From assembly GCF_029867415.1 (NCBI RefSeq), contig NC_081185.1:42106766-42170765 (forward strand): a stretch of DNA of 64,000 bases. The letters run 5' to 3'. The stretch is from Vicia villosa (Eukaryota > Streptophyta > Magnoliopsida > Fabales > Fabaceae). Positions 22,201-32,564 of the stretch are shown here, one piece after another (within the stretch, counting starts at the first letter, position 1; every line of letters starts with the position of its first letter). The translations under genes were made by a program, and so were the position numbers. The notes under the pieces were generated by a model. The model did not search any database. It was not told the origin of the DNA and saw only the letters and a list, made by a program, of their open reading frames with translations.

Positions 22201-22269
22201 CAAAAGTTTCACAAGTTCCATTACTGAGCAATACCAAAGTCCACCTAGTCCAAAAGAAGTCTGGGATAC
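18959..22269 (+). pseudogene. Ogre gag-protease polyprotein, interrupted
   Basis: The gag starts at ATG 18959 (MDSEASIKNLEAQNAQVQ), a coiled-coil-like N-terminus followed by a KKKKK basic patch. The capsid-type part runs through IPPKFKVPVFAKYDGVSCPK and SLSGTQLEWYYQLE. Two adjacent stops (19619-19627) break it; the same frame is then open to 22269. A Cys/His segment CAYHSNCPGHDADHCWALK lies near 20213. The retropepsin region has LVDNGSSLNVLP at about 21373 (the D-S/T-G site reads DNGS here) and YSCLLGRPWIHGAS at about 21580. A pure CT run at 19220-19250 adds an LS repeat absent from the sister copy. The minus-strand Ogre interrupts the frame at 22270. Confidence 0.85.
19220..19251 (+). repeat. 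(CT)n microsatellite within gag
   Basis: An uninterrupted CT run of about 31 bp encodes alternating Leu-Ser in the gag frame. The sister gag at 31767-32256 has only a short PSLSSN segment there. The expansion keeps the frame. Confidence 0.85.
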
Positions 22270-22373
22270 TGTGGACCTCCGATTTTTTTAATCCCGGGCC
22301 ATACCTCTGTTCTGTAGAGATACGTGAACTGATCTTTTTTATCGCTTAATGCTTTCGCATTTTTGAAAATTCA

Positions 22374-22384
22374 CAGAGTCGCCA
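22374..22384 (-). promoter_or_regulatory. Primer-site-like word in U5 (3' LTR copy)
   Basis: On the minus strand this reads TGGCGACTCTG, the first 11 bases of the primer-binding site at 34560-34576. The right LTR has the same word at 34686-34696, the plus-strand Ogre at 16596-16605. Confidence 0.5.
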
Positions 22385-22472
22385 CCGACCTTTTATTTTA
22401 TCCAATTAAGGAAAGGTTTATAAAAGAAACAGAAAAAAGACCTTTAAGAAATTCTGGGTAAGGGGGTAGGTT

Positions 22473-22520
22473 ATACAAAGGGAAGGTGTTAGCACGCTTT
22501 GTATCCATGGTTATCCATGG
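22473..22520 (-). promoter_or_regulatory. Two-hairpin module, minus-strand Ogre 3' LTR
   Basis: Same layout as at 34785-34832, but one G of the stem has changed to C (CGCTTTGTAT at 22495-22504 on the plus strand), which removes one G-C pair. This is one of the few differences between the two LTRs. Confidence 0.65.
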
Positions 22521-25500
22521 GCTCTTAAGTTTGCTTAGCTCACTTGTTTTTCGACGACTTTTCAATTGCTCTGAAATTGCTCATATGTGGTTTCAAATAC
22601 CTTTGTAATTTGAATTTTGTAATGATCCGTGTGTGGATGTATACAAAATGCTTGTTTATCTTTCGAAAGATGTTTTGAAAAGAACGTTAACTTTGTAATA
22701 ATCCGTGTTTGGATGTATAAAAAGTATTGTCTTTTTGGAAAGTTTTGTTTTGAAAAACAACAGTGTATGAGAATTTTGTTTGTTTTGATTTGAGCAAGCA
22801 AACTAGGAGGTCTACCCTGAGTTGTAAGGTCTTTATCCTATTTCCTTTAAAAATCTATCCTTTCACCGGATATAAACGCAAGGTTCGATTTTGTACTCAA
22901 AACAGTGGAATTTTGACTTTTTGATTTTGAAAAGAATGAGAAAGGATTTACCTTAAGAGGTGCAAGTGTGATTGTGTTTGTATTCAGATATTTTATCTTT
23001 GAAGTTAGTGATCTAACGGTTCAATTTTATCTTTGACATACACGCAGTTTATATTTGCTGGAAATTAAAATGCGGAAATGTAAAGTGCGGAAAGTAAATC
23101 TACGCTATTACATCGATTGTGCAGGAAATGTAAACTAGCCTATTTACATGAATTTGACATCCTATACATTTATCTAGGAATTTAAATTGCAAGAAAAATA
23201 AAAGGCATGTTTTTGGATTTTTTATGATTTGATTTTAATTATAATTAATGCATGATTAATTAAATTAAAATGAAGAAAAAGATGAAAATAGATTTAAACC
23301 TAGAAATTAAGTTTAAAATATGTACAAAATATTTGTCAATTAATTTTAAACAAAACTAATTTTTTTGGAATTGATTTGAAATTGATTTCAGTTAATTAAA
23401 ACATAATTATGCAAATAATTATATAAATAATTAAAACTTAAAGAGAAAATTATTCAAAATATGTACAAAATTAGTTTATAATATATAAACAATATTTTAT
23501 ATAAAGAACAATTTTTTTATGATTTTTTTGATTGGTTAGAATAATTAAAAAGCAAATATATGAATATATACTAATTAATTATGCAAAATATTGAAATTTT
23601 GAAGAAAAATAAAATATTTTTATTTCAGAAAATAATATATTATTTTAGAAGTCTAAAAATATTTTTGTGTATTTTTTGGATTTTTAAAACTATTTTTAAT
23701 TAATTTTGTAAAGAAATTAAAATAAAATAGAAAAAAAAAATAGAAAATAAAAGGATACTGATCCTGTGTGAAAATCAATGAAGTCCATAGCATAGGGCTG
23801 CTTGTCTGATGCGTTAGATTGGCTTTGAGATTGATCCAAGGGCTCAGATCATGGGGGAGCATGATAGCCATGTGGGAATCAGTGCATATGATTAGTCAGA
23901 TATTCAAAGTCCACGCTGGGACCCACGCTGGCTGACCAACGAATGAGGAGAAGGGAATCTGCCACGCGTGCAGATAGAATTGTCAACTTTTGACTGACGA
24001 ACCACACTTGGACGCGTGGTCGTCTTCAACCTCCGTCTGCCTTATTTTTTAAACAAATAGCGGGGGTTTTAAACCTCCTCTATTTGTACAGTAAAACGTT
24101 ACTTTTGGTAGCTTCCCACACCTGCAAAAATAAACGTTAGAGATAAAAACAAGTGACCCAGATTGACTTAAAATCACCTCCTGAATACGATGGTGGTGTT
24201 AGTTTTGCTATTTGAGCGCTGTAGCTATGGATTCGAAGAGGTTGAAGCTTAAGCATGCAAGAACACTTGTTAATGGCATAGAGCTATCCTCACGTGGAAA
24301 CTCACATGTTAGAGCCCAGATCTACCCTATGAGACCTCATGAACTCATTAGAATGATTAGTTTATATTGAGGTTAATTAAATATAGGAAAATGAGAATTG
24401 ATCACATATGAACATGAAGAACACTATGAACGTGCTACGACTCTCATGGGACCACACAAAGAGTTTATTCTTACTCTATATGATCTTAGAAGATGATTGA
24501 AAGTGTTTGTTTGTATTAATATTGATTGGAATATGGAAATTGAAAATTACAAAGTTATGGAATTTTGAGAGAATTTTGGTATGTTTCTATGCTATGCTTG
24601 CTATATTTTCGTGGGTGTCTTGGCTCTCTTTTGTTTGTGAAATATGCAGCTTCATTTATAGGCCTTGAGGTGCTTAAAATTGAAGCTAAAAGCAATAATT
24701 GCTTTTGTTGAATTTTGACTTTCAAGCTTGGAACTCAAGCAACCTTGGCTTGCTCTTCACACTTCTTTCCTTAGCCTTTCCTTGCAGCTTCCTTGCTGCA
24801 TAATTAAGCCACATGTGTAAGCTTTAGCTTAGAAAATAAGCTATGATTTATCCTTCTTTTTTTTCCTTTTTAATTTAATCTTAAATGATAAAATTAAATC
24901 AAGAAATGGAGAAAAATGATGTGGGCTTTGTCTTGGTCGTGGGAGGCCCATATCATCATGGAAATGATGTTTGAATGCTGAAAACTTGGCCCCATTTGGA
25001 AAAAATACATTTTTGAGCAATGTTGATTTCATGTATTTTCCCAAAATTTAGCCAACTTCAACAAGGTGTAAATCCCTCAATTTTTGTCATATGAAGGAGA
25101 TCTTGCACTTTTTGGAAACCTCAAAGAGTCCTCTAACCAATGCCTTTGGTCTCATGTCAAAATGATTTTTGAAGCTCCTTGTGTGTCCTTTTGAAAAAAG
25201 TGTCTTTTTGTTGACTTTGAAAATGACCTGTAATGTCTTTGGTCATATTTTTCAAATGGTGAATCCAATGACCATGGGATCAATGGCATTTGAAAGATAA
25301 TTGAATTTCCTTCAAGATGAGCTTTGGTTTGAATTTTTTGGATGAAGGATGAGAGAGTTATGATCAGTCAAAGTTGAGTTGACTTTTCAGGCAAAAACCC
25401 TAATTTTGAATCTTAGAGTTTTGTTGATTTTTGATCTTTCCGTGATGAATTATGATCATCCAATGATCAAATGATGAATCCTTTGACAAAATATGGACTT

Positions 25501-26273
25501 TGACAAAAAATTTCATTTTTGACTGTCTGTTGACTTTTTTGGTCAAACGGGTCGTCTGTTGACTGTTTGAGCTGCTGACGGTGCGTCTGAGTGAATTGAA
25601 GTTTGAAAATTTGTATGATGGTACTTTGAGATATATGGATGTGTATGAAATCCATTTGAGCTCTCAAAAACTTGTTGCTCCTGTAAAAACAAGAAAAACC
25701 CTGATTAGGGACTGTTTGTGTAGGAGACAGTTAAGCGTACCTGATTTTTGTGCAGTGTTGAGTCTCTGCTAATCGTGTGATATTCAGAAGACTTCTAGAA
25801 CAAAAATCTTGGAATTTTGAATTGTGAAAGATTGATTTGATTGATGGTACAAAACACTGAGAATTGTATTGCCAGCAGTTTGGCTGTCAACTGACTGTTC
25901 AGGTATTGACGTAGCAGTTAGAGTGAAAAATCAACAGTCAAAGTTAATTTTCTTTTTTTTTGTTGTTTTTGCTTTTGTTTTTTGTGAAAAATGAAAGTTT
26001 AATTACATGACTTGTTAAAAAAACATAGACATAATAAATAACTAATATTTACGGTATGCGGGCAAAATTACCGATAATAACCCTGAAAATCATTTAATGC
26101 ACAGAAATAGGAATATTTGACTGGCAGAAAACACACAAAATATTATCTTAGTAATTAAGCAATATTATGACAAATAGTACAACATTTAATACTGACAGTA
26201 CAAATATCACATACTATATTGAACAGTACGACGAATAAACGGTACATTTAAGAAATAAGAAATACGGCAAATT

Positions 26274-26441
26274 TTAAGAATGACGGTTAATGACCCATGC
26301 TATGAACAATAACATGTAGATGATTGGGAGTGCAACCATTGCAGGTCCACACTCTTCAGGACTATGCAGGCAGAAGAAAGTCATGATCACCGTAGCAATG
26401 GTGATGACTGTAAGAAACAGTGTCTCTATCCACTTTGCCAT
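26274..26441 (-). CDS. 55-aa membrane microprotein ORF (3' LTR copy)
   Basis: Start codon at 26441, stop at 26274-26276. The product begins MAKWIETLFLTVITIATVIM and ends IYMLLFIAWVINRHS, with two hydrophobic segments around a CLHSPEECGPAM loop. It has the same length as the ORF at 12696-12863, with 38 of 55 residues identical. The two charged residues of the loop change from KK to EE, while the C-G-P and N-R-H motifs are kept. It lies about 95 bp downstream of a TATAAATA box. No known family recognised. Confidence 0.6.
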   Translation of the reverse strand: MAKWIETLFLTVITIATVIMTFFCLHSPEECGPAMVALPIIYMLLFIAWVINRHS

Positions 26442-26535
26442 TCTTGTCCGGGAAGAAGAGAAAATAGATATGAGGTAGGAATTTGAAAGATGAGTTGGAA
26501 TTTGATGTGAGATTTTATGGAAGAAAATGAGAGGT

Positions 26536-26543
26536 ATTTATAG
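26536..26543 (-). promoter_or_regulatory. TATA box of the minus-strand Ogre LTR (3' LTR copy)
   Basis: TATAAATA on the minus strand, followed by CCTCTCATTTTCTTCC. It has the same position relative to the microprotein ORF as in the plus-strand Ogre. Confidence 0.6.
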
Positions 26544-27054
26544 AATGGAAAGAAGGATAGAGACGTTGGGGAATGATGTGATTCCGTACAAAAGGAAAAT
26601 TTGAATGAAAGTAAGATTTGAAAGAAAGTGGATGATAGTGTTGGGAAAAAGAGAGATTTGATTTTTGAAAAAGAGATTTGAAAAGATTTTTGAAAATAAT
26701 GGAATATAGTACAAAAACTAGTGGGAAACAAAAGATAATAATAATCTACTTGTTACCAGTACAGTCTGAGTTTCCTGATTCTGCGCCTGCAAAAAGATTT
26801 AACTCTGTACCAATTGTGTCAGTACTATTTATCTGTAAATAAATAAATAGCATGTGTGAAGTAATAAACAGTATTTGGCGTTTGCGTAAGAATAAATTCA
26901 ACTGCAGGCCAATTTACTGTATAAGAAAAATTCTAAAAACTAAGTGTTTCATATGTTATGATATTTGTTGAAATAATCCATAATTATATGAGACTTTTAA
27001 TTTTCAGATTGGAGTTTTCTTGAAAAATATGTGGGCAAATTTTGGGGTATAACA

Positions 27055-27071
27055 GTTGCCCCTATTCAATC
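27055..27071 (-). other. Polypurine tract of the minus-strand Ogre
   Basis: On the minus strand GATTGAATAGGGGCAAC runs directly into the LTR start TGTTATACCCC. The AATAGGGG core is the likely plus-strand primer. The same bases also border the outer side of the right LTR (see 39376-39538). Confidence 0.65.
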
Positions 27072-27341
27072 TTCTTAAACCTGAAGAGATTGTCTGAAAT
27101 CTGAAGGTAGAAGATGATTGAATATTTAGATGCCCTGAAAATTTGCACTTACCTTGATCAGAAGAGATGTTGGAAGTTGCATTTGAATGTCGTCTGCGAA
27201 ATGTTGTTGGCAAATTGAAACATTACCTGAGATGGGCTTTCAGATGCCATCTGGAATATGTGTTGATGGTCTGTTCATCAGAATGAATTCATTGATTATA
27301 TCTTGATGAAGGATTTGAAAGTCTTTGTGTTGACTGTTTCG

Positions 27342-28425
27342 GAACCGTCCAAGGTTACCGCTTTAAGTCTTGGAAGATAATCGTTACGGAACTTGTCCAA
27401 AGTTTTTCCGATTTAGATTTTGGAAGTTGATCGTTGTGGAACCGTCTGAGATATCGCTTTAGATCTGCAATGTTAAATCGTTCTGGAACCGTCTGAAGTA
27501 TCGCTTTAGATCTGCAATGTTAGATCGTTTTGGAACCGTCTGAGGTATCGCTTTAGATCTGCAATGTTAGATCGTTCTGGAACCGTCTGAGGTATCGCTT
27601 TAGATCTGCAATGTTAGATCGTTCTGGAACCGTCTGAGGTATCGCTTTAGATCTGCAATGTTAGATCGTTCTGGAACCGTCTGAGGTATCGCTTTAGATC
27701 TGCAACGTTAGATCGTTCTGGAACCGTCTGAGGTATCGCTTTAGATCTGCAATGTTAGATCGTTCTGGAACCGTCTGAGGTATCGCTTTAGATCTGCAAC
27801 GTTAGATCGTTCTGGAACCGTCTGAGGTATCGCTTTAGATCTGTGATGCTAGATCATTCTGGAACCGTCTGAAGTATAGCTTTAGATCTGCAATGTAAGA
27901 TCGTTTTGGAACCGTCTGAGGTATCGCTTTAGATCTGCAATGTTAGATCGTTCTGGAACCGTCTGAGGTATCGCTTTAGATCTGCAATGTTAGATCGTTC
28001 TGGAACCGTCTGAGGTATCGCTTTAGATCTGCAACGTTAGATCGTTCTGGAACCGTCTGAGGTATCGCTTTAGATCTGTGATGCTAGATCGTTCTGGAAC
28101 CGTCTGAAGTATCGCTTTAGATCTGCAATGTTAGATCGTTTTGGAACCGTCTGAGGTATCGCTTTAGATCTGCAATGTTAGATCGTTCTGGAACCGTCTG
28201 AGGTATCGCTTTAGATCTGCAATGTTAGATCGTTTTGGAACCGTCTGAGGTATCGCTTTAGATCTGCAATGTTAGATCGTTCTGGAACCGTCTGAGGTAT
28301 CGCTTTAGATCTGCAATGTTAGATCGTTTTGGAACCGTCTGAGGTATCGCTTTAGATCTTTAATGTTAGATCGTTCTGGAACCGTCTGAGGTACCAACTT
28401 TAGATCTGTGATGCCTGTTTTTGAA
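27342..28425 (-). repeat. 47-bp tandem array (about 23 units) in the Ogre 3' UTR
   Basis: The unit contains GGAACCGTCTGAGGTATCGC and TTTAGATCTGCAATGTTAGA. From 27439 to 28379, 21 unit starts are exactly 47 bp apart with no indel; two more diverged units precede them. Variant units recur 235 bp apart (CTGTGATGC at 27841 and 28076; CAACGTT near 27797 and 28032), so five units form a higher-order repeat. Tandem repeats in the 3' UTR of Ogre elements are known in pea and have been linked to satellite DNA. Confidence 0.95.
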
Positions 28426-28557
28426 TTGGTAAGTGATCAGAATGAATCTTCGGCTTGATTATATCTGAGAGAACCGTTCATGGAATTCATGTGAACACTG
28501 CATGTGATTGAGAACATCTTTGTCGAAGATATCCGTCTGCCTGAAAAATCAAGTTAG

Positions 28558-28765
28558 TAATATGCAATGTTTATGATGCATGTAAATGTGAGATATTCCC
28601 GGAGAAATATGCATGTGATGTTGTGTATGAATATGCGTATGAATACGCGCATGATGCATGATGTATGATGTATGATGTATGAATATGATGTATGAATGTG
28701 AATATGTGATGTATGAATGCGAATATGAATATGTGATGTATGAATGTGATGTATGAATACGATGC
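28558..28765. repeat. ATG/GAATATG-rich minisatellite
   Basis: Imperfect repeats of ATGATGTATGAATATG and GTATGAATGTG, part of the Ogre 3' UTR. The antisense ORF in it is an artefact of the repeat. Confidence 0.8.
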
Positions 28766-29762
28766 GTGTCAAGTTTCTAGTTGGAAAAATAAATTCCCAC
28801 TAGTCATCTGGACATGAATGTATTGTGATCGTTGATGATCTTTTGTCTTGTTTGAGTACCCTCGGCTGGGGAAATCCTTTGAGAACCCTGGTATTCTGTT
28901 GAAGGATCTTTGAATATCTCTTGAGAATGAAAGGTAGCTGGAAGTTCTGATGCCCTTTCTAATAGGAATGAGGAAGATGCATAATCCTCCGATGCACTAT
29001 CTGACCAAGTCCGGGTGCGGGGATCACACCTTCTGAAGATAGTAATCTGGAACAACCCTGCTGGGGGAATAAGACTTCTTTTGAAGAGAAAATCTTTTTG
29101 AGGACTTTGCTGAGAAATGCGTTTCTCTTGGGGATTTTCTTCTGATGGGATGATGTCCAGATAATTGGGACATTTCCTGAATGCTATTCCTGTTTTTCCT
29201 GGTAAACATCAATCATATTCAAATGCACATGTTCATTCAAAATTATCATTGGGACGCTTACGTATTTAAAATAGAAAAAGTGAAAATAGTGATTTTTGAG
29301 CCTAAGCTGCATTGATTTTTTGAAAAAGAGCCATGATAGGCTGGTTAGCACAGGGAGACAACAATCCTAGAAGTAGGAAATTGTCAGAAAGTTTTGGAAA
29401 ATATTTATAGAGATAAATAGCTATGTGAAAACGATCCAGTCAAGTTTCAACTCTGCTATTGCCAATCTGTCTTCGAGCATCTCATCCCTCACTTGTTGGA
29501 AGAAAGTGATTGGACTGATCGGTGTCTTTGAGGTGTTGAATCTTGATGGTGAGTAGGCAGCTGAACGGAACACAGTTGTATGTTTCATTCCCTAACTTTT
29601 GCCTAGGCCGCCCTTTCAGGTTTTCAGCCTACCGGGATAGTATTTGTTTAGTCTCTAATTTTTGCCTGGACCGCCCTTTCGGGTTTTCAATCCACCGAGA
29701 CGCTCATTTTTTGCCTAAGTTTCCCTTTCAGGTTTTCAACTTAGCGAGCTGTTTTTTTCTTT
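28766..29762 (-). other. Ogre 3' UTR between integrase and satellite array
   Basis: No ORF with coding character. Around 29580-29750 a CCGCCCTTTC(A/G)GGTTTTCA word occurs at least twice, with a related TTCCCTTTCAGGTTTTCA, at about 60-bp spacing. On the plus strand 29216-29470 shows word-level similarity to the Ogre intron and the exon after it (see findings). Confidence 0.5.
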
Positions 29763-31666
29763 TTAAGAGAAGTATTTTTTGACTATGTCAGCATTCACAG
29801 GATGTGGGAAATCCTCGCCATCCATGGTGGTAAGCAACATGGCTCCGCCGGAGAATATTTTCTTGATTATGAATGGTCCCTCGTAGGTGGGAGTCCATTT
29901 GCCTCTGGGATCACCTTGTGGTAAGATGATGCGTTTGACAACCAAGCCACCAGTTTGGTATGCTTGACTTTTGACTTTTTTGTTGAAGGCTTTGATCATA
30001 CGCTTTTGGTATAGCTGACCATGACAAATAGCTGCGAGCCTTTTCTCATCAATCGTGTTTGAATCCAATCGTCTTCGTCTAGATTGGCTTCTTTCATAAT
30101 CCTTAGGGAAGGAATCTGAATTTCAATTGGAAGAACTGCCTCCATACCATAGACTAAGGAGAATGGAGTTGCCCCTGTTGAAGTACGCGCAGATGTGCGA
30201 TAACCATGAAGAGCAAAAGGTAACATCTCATGCCAGTCTTTGTAGGTTATTGTCATTTTTTTGTATGATTTTCTTGATGTTCTTGTTGGCAGCTTCCACC
30301 GCGCCGTTCATCTTTGGTCGATATGGAGAAGAATTATGATGTTTGATCTTGAACTGTGTGCAAAGTTCAGTAATCATTCTGTTGTTTAGATTTGTGCCAT
30401 TGTCCGTGATAATCCGTTCAGGGATGCCGTACCGACAAATGAGATTGTATTTGATGAACCGGGCCACCACATTCTTGGTAACAGAAGCAAATGAAGCTGC
30501 TTCTACCCACTTTGTGAAGTAGTCAATAGCGACCAGGATAAAGCGATGTCCGTTGGAGGCAGTAGGTTTGATTTCTCCAATCATATCAATACCCCACATT
30601 GCAAAAGGCCAAGGAGCCGTCAGGACGTTTAATGGAACTGGAGGTACATGTACTTTGTCAGCGTATATCTGGCATTTGTGACATGTTCGGGAGTGATGAT
30701 GGCAGTCTGTTTCCATGGTAGACCAGTAATAACCTGCTCTAAGGATCTTTTTAGCCATTGTATGTCCACTGGAATGAGTACCGAAGGCACCATTGTGTAT
30801 TTCTTCCATGATCTGTTCTGCTTCCTTCTTGTTTACACAGCGAAGTAAAGTCGAGTCATGGTTGCGTTTGTATAGGGTTCCATTGCTTAGAAAGAATTTG
30901 GCAGCAAATCTCCTTAGAAACTTTCTGTCGTTAATGGATGCCCCTTCAGGGTACTCCTGAGCTTCGAGATATCTTTTTACTTCATGGAACCATGGTTTTT
31001 CCTCGGTTCCTTCGGTATTGATCTCATTGCAATAGGATGGTTCATCTTGCCTGTAAATGGTGATCATAGGCGCCTTGTTGTCCCACCTGACTTTGAACAT
31101 GGATGACATGGTAGCTAAAGCATCAGCTAGTTGATTTTCCTCGCGTGGGATGTGTTCGAAAGTGATTTCTTCGAAGTAAAGAATCAAACTCAGCACATAT
31201 TCTTTGTAAGGAATTAGATTTGGGTGCTTCGTGTCCCATTCCCCTTTGACTTGGTAGATTACCAAGGCCGAGTCTCCGTAGACTTCCAGGAACTTGATTC
31301 TTAGATCGATTGCAGCTTTAAGACCCAGAATACATGCTTCGTATTCGGCTATATTGTTAGTGCAATTGAAGCATAACCTGGCAGTGAATGGTGTATGACC
31401 TCCTGCGGGGGAAATGATCACAGCTCCGATGCCATTGCCAAGTGCATTAGAAGCTCCGTCAAAAACCATGGTCCACCGGGATCCTGGCTCGGGTCCTTCT
31501 TCTGGTCCTGGTTGTTTGTAGTCATTGACTAGCATAATGTCTTCGTCTGGGAAGTCAAAGTTCAATGCTTGATAATCATCCACTGCTTGATGAGCCAGAT
31601 GATCAGCTACCACACTTCCTTTGATTGCTTTTTGTGAAGTGTATTGAATGTCATATTCTGTCAAGA
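29763..31666 (-). pseudogene. Ogre RNase H - integrase region
   Basis: Read from 31666 down. RNase H: TMVFDGASNALGNGIGAVI (first Asp), NIAEYEACILGLKAA (Glu), VYGDSALVIYQ (Asp). Integrase: an HHCC zinc region ending CHHHSRTCHKCQIYAD, then WGIDMIG (Asp), RIITDNGTNL (Asp) and MNGAVEAANKNI (Glu), so the DDE set is present. A run of seven A shifts the frame near 30250, and a second frameshift near 30060 separates the C-terminal part, which ends HPVNADIVKKYFS at 29763. There is no chromodomain, as expected for the Tat/Ogre lineage. The upstream part (RT) is hidden behind the gap. Confidence 0.9.
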
Positions 31667-31766
31667 NNNNNNNNNNNNNNNNNNNNNNNNNNNNNNNNNN
31701 NNNNNNNNNNNNNNNNNNNNNNNNNNNNNNNNNNNNNNNNNNNNNNNNNNNNNNNNNNNNNNNNNN
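31667..31766. other. Assembly gap (100 N)
   Basis: The gap joins gag (after KLHLRS) directly to late RT/RNase H (TEYDIQYTSQ). In the plus-strand Ogre these points are about 4.7 kb apart once its insertions are removed. The N run is therefore a placeholder and hides the rest of gag, protease, intron and RT. Confidence 0.95.
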
Positions 31767-32256
31767 AGGATCTCAAATGTAGTTTAGGGCAAGAAACTCC
31801 ATCATATTTTGCAAAGACAGGAACTTTGAATTTTGGAGGGATAACAACATCCGAGATGAGCCCCAGATCATTGAAATCTAAGCCAGGTATTTTTTGTATC
31901 TCCATAGCTTTCATACGGTCTTCCAGCTGTTGGTATTTTTCATCATCCGGTTCGTCCCCAGAATGATCATTTTCTTCATTTGAAGAGAGAGAGGGTTTAG
32001 CAGAACCCTGGTTGCTTTGATTGTCTTCTTGTTCATCATCACCGACTGTTTCAGGGATCGGTGGCTTTGTGAACCTTTTGACTGGAATTTTGATCTTTCT
32101 TCTCAGGTGACTCACGCCTACAGATCCTTTGGGCTTCTTTTTCTTCTTGATTATCAGGGCTTTCAGTTCTTGTTGCCCCTTTGCTAGTTCCAGAATTGCC
32201 ACTTGAACTTGGGCATTCTGTGCTTCGAGATTCTTGATGCTCATTTCAGATTCCAT
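31767..32256 (-). pseudogene. Ogre gag, N-terminal part, truncated by the gap
   Basis: It starts at ATG 32256 (MESEMSIKNLEAQNAQVQ) and is open to the gap. It aligns with 18959-19460 of the plus-strand gag, including the KKKKK patch, the YQQLEDRMKAMEIQKIPGL segment and IPPKFKVPVFAKYDGVSCPK. No stop is visible here, so this part could be intact. Confidence 0.85.
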
Positions 32257-32309
32257 CTCTTCTTACTGAAATAAACAGCGAGAAGATGAGAAATCCGTCA
32301 TGTGAACCT

Positions 32310-32430
32310 GTTATGCAATGTGTATGACTGGATGCCATGTGTATGCAATGTATGAAATGTATGTGCAATGTATATGAATGCAATGTATGAAATGTATATG
32401 CAATGCATGAAGTGAAATGTGTGTGCAATG
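32310..32430. repeat. ATGTATG/GCAATG minisatellite between ORF1 and gag
   Basis: Imperfect repeats of GCAATGTATGAAATGTAT in the ORF1-gag spacer, expanded relative to the plus-strand Ogre. Non-coding. Confidence 0.7.
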
Positions 32431-32564
32431 TTTCAAGGATCTTAGAGTTTAGATTTGTTAAAGAAGAAACAAACGTTAGTTAATCAATTTATTTCTTTTT
32501 TTTTTTGCTTCTTTTTTCTTTGCCTCATTTGGGCTTACAAGACAGAAATAAAATAAATGATCCT

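Larger units (their letters stand above)
22270..27054 (-). repeat. 3' LTR of the minus-strand Ogre (4785 bp)
   Basis: In its own orientation it starts TGTTATACCCCAAAATTTGC at 27054 and ends GGAGGTCCACA at 22270. It is nearly identical to 34581-39375. It contains the microprotein ORF (26274-26441), a TATA box (26536-26543), the two-hairpin module (22473-22520) and the primer-site-like word (22374-22384). Other small ORFs in it are not conserved in the plus-strand LTR. Confidence 0.9.

Noticed and set aside
22562..25772. Several ORFs of 60-90 codons inside the minus-strand Ogre LTRs, repeated at 34874-38093
   Set aside because: They appear twice only because the LTRs are duplicated. Unlike the 55-codon ORF, they are not preserved in the diverged plus-strand LTR.
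26426..26731. 101-codon Phe/Ser-rich ORF upstream of the microprotein (also 38747-39052)
   Set aside because: It spans the TATA box and lies upstream of the expected transcript start; its composition reflects the pyrimidine-rich strand. The plus-strand LTR has no equivalent frame.
27342..28425. Regular 47-bp repeats considered as a CRISPR array
   Set aside because: The whole period is repeated with no unique spacers, and the sequence is eukaryotic; it is a tandem repeat in a retrotransposon 3' UTR.
28554..28772. His/Ile-rich antisense ORF
   Set aside because: It is the translation of the ATGTATG minisatellite and has no coding character.
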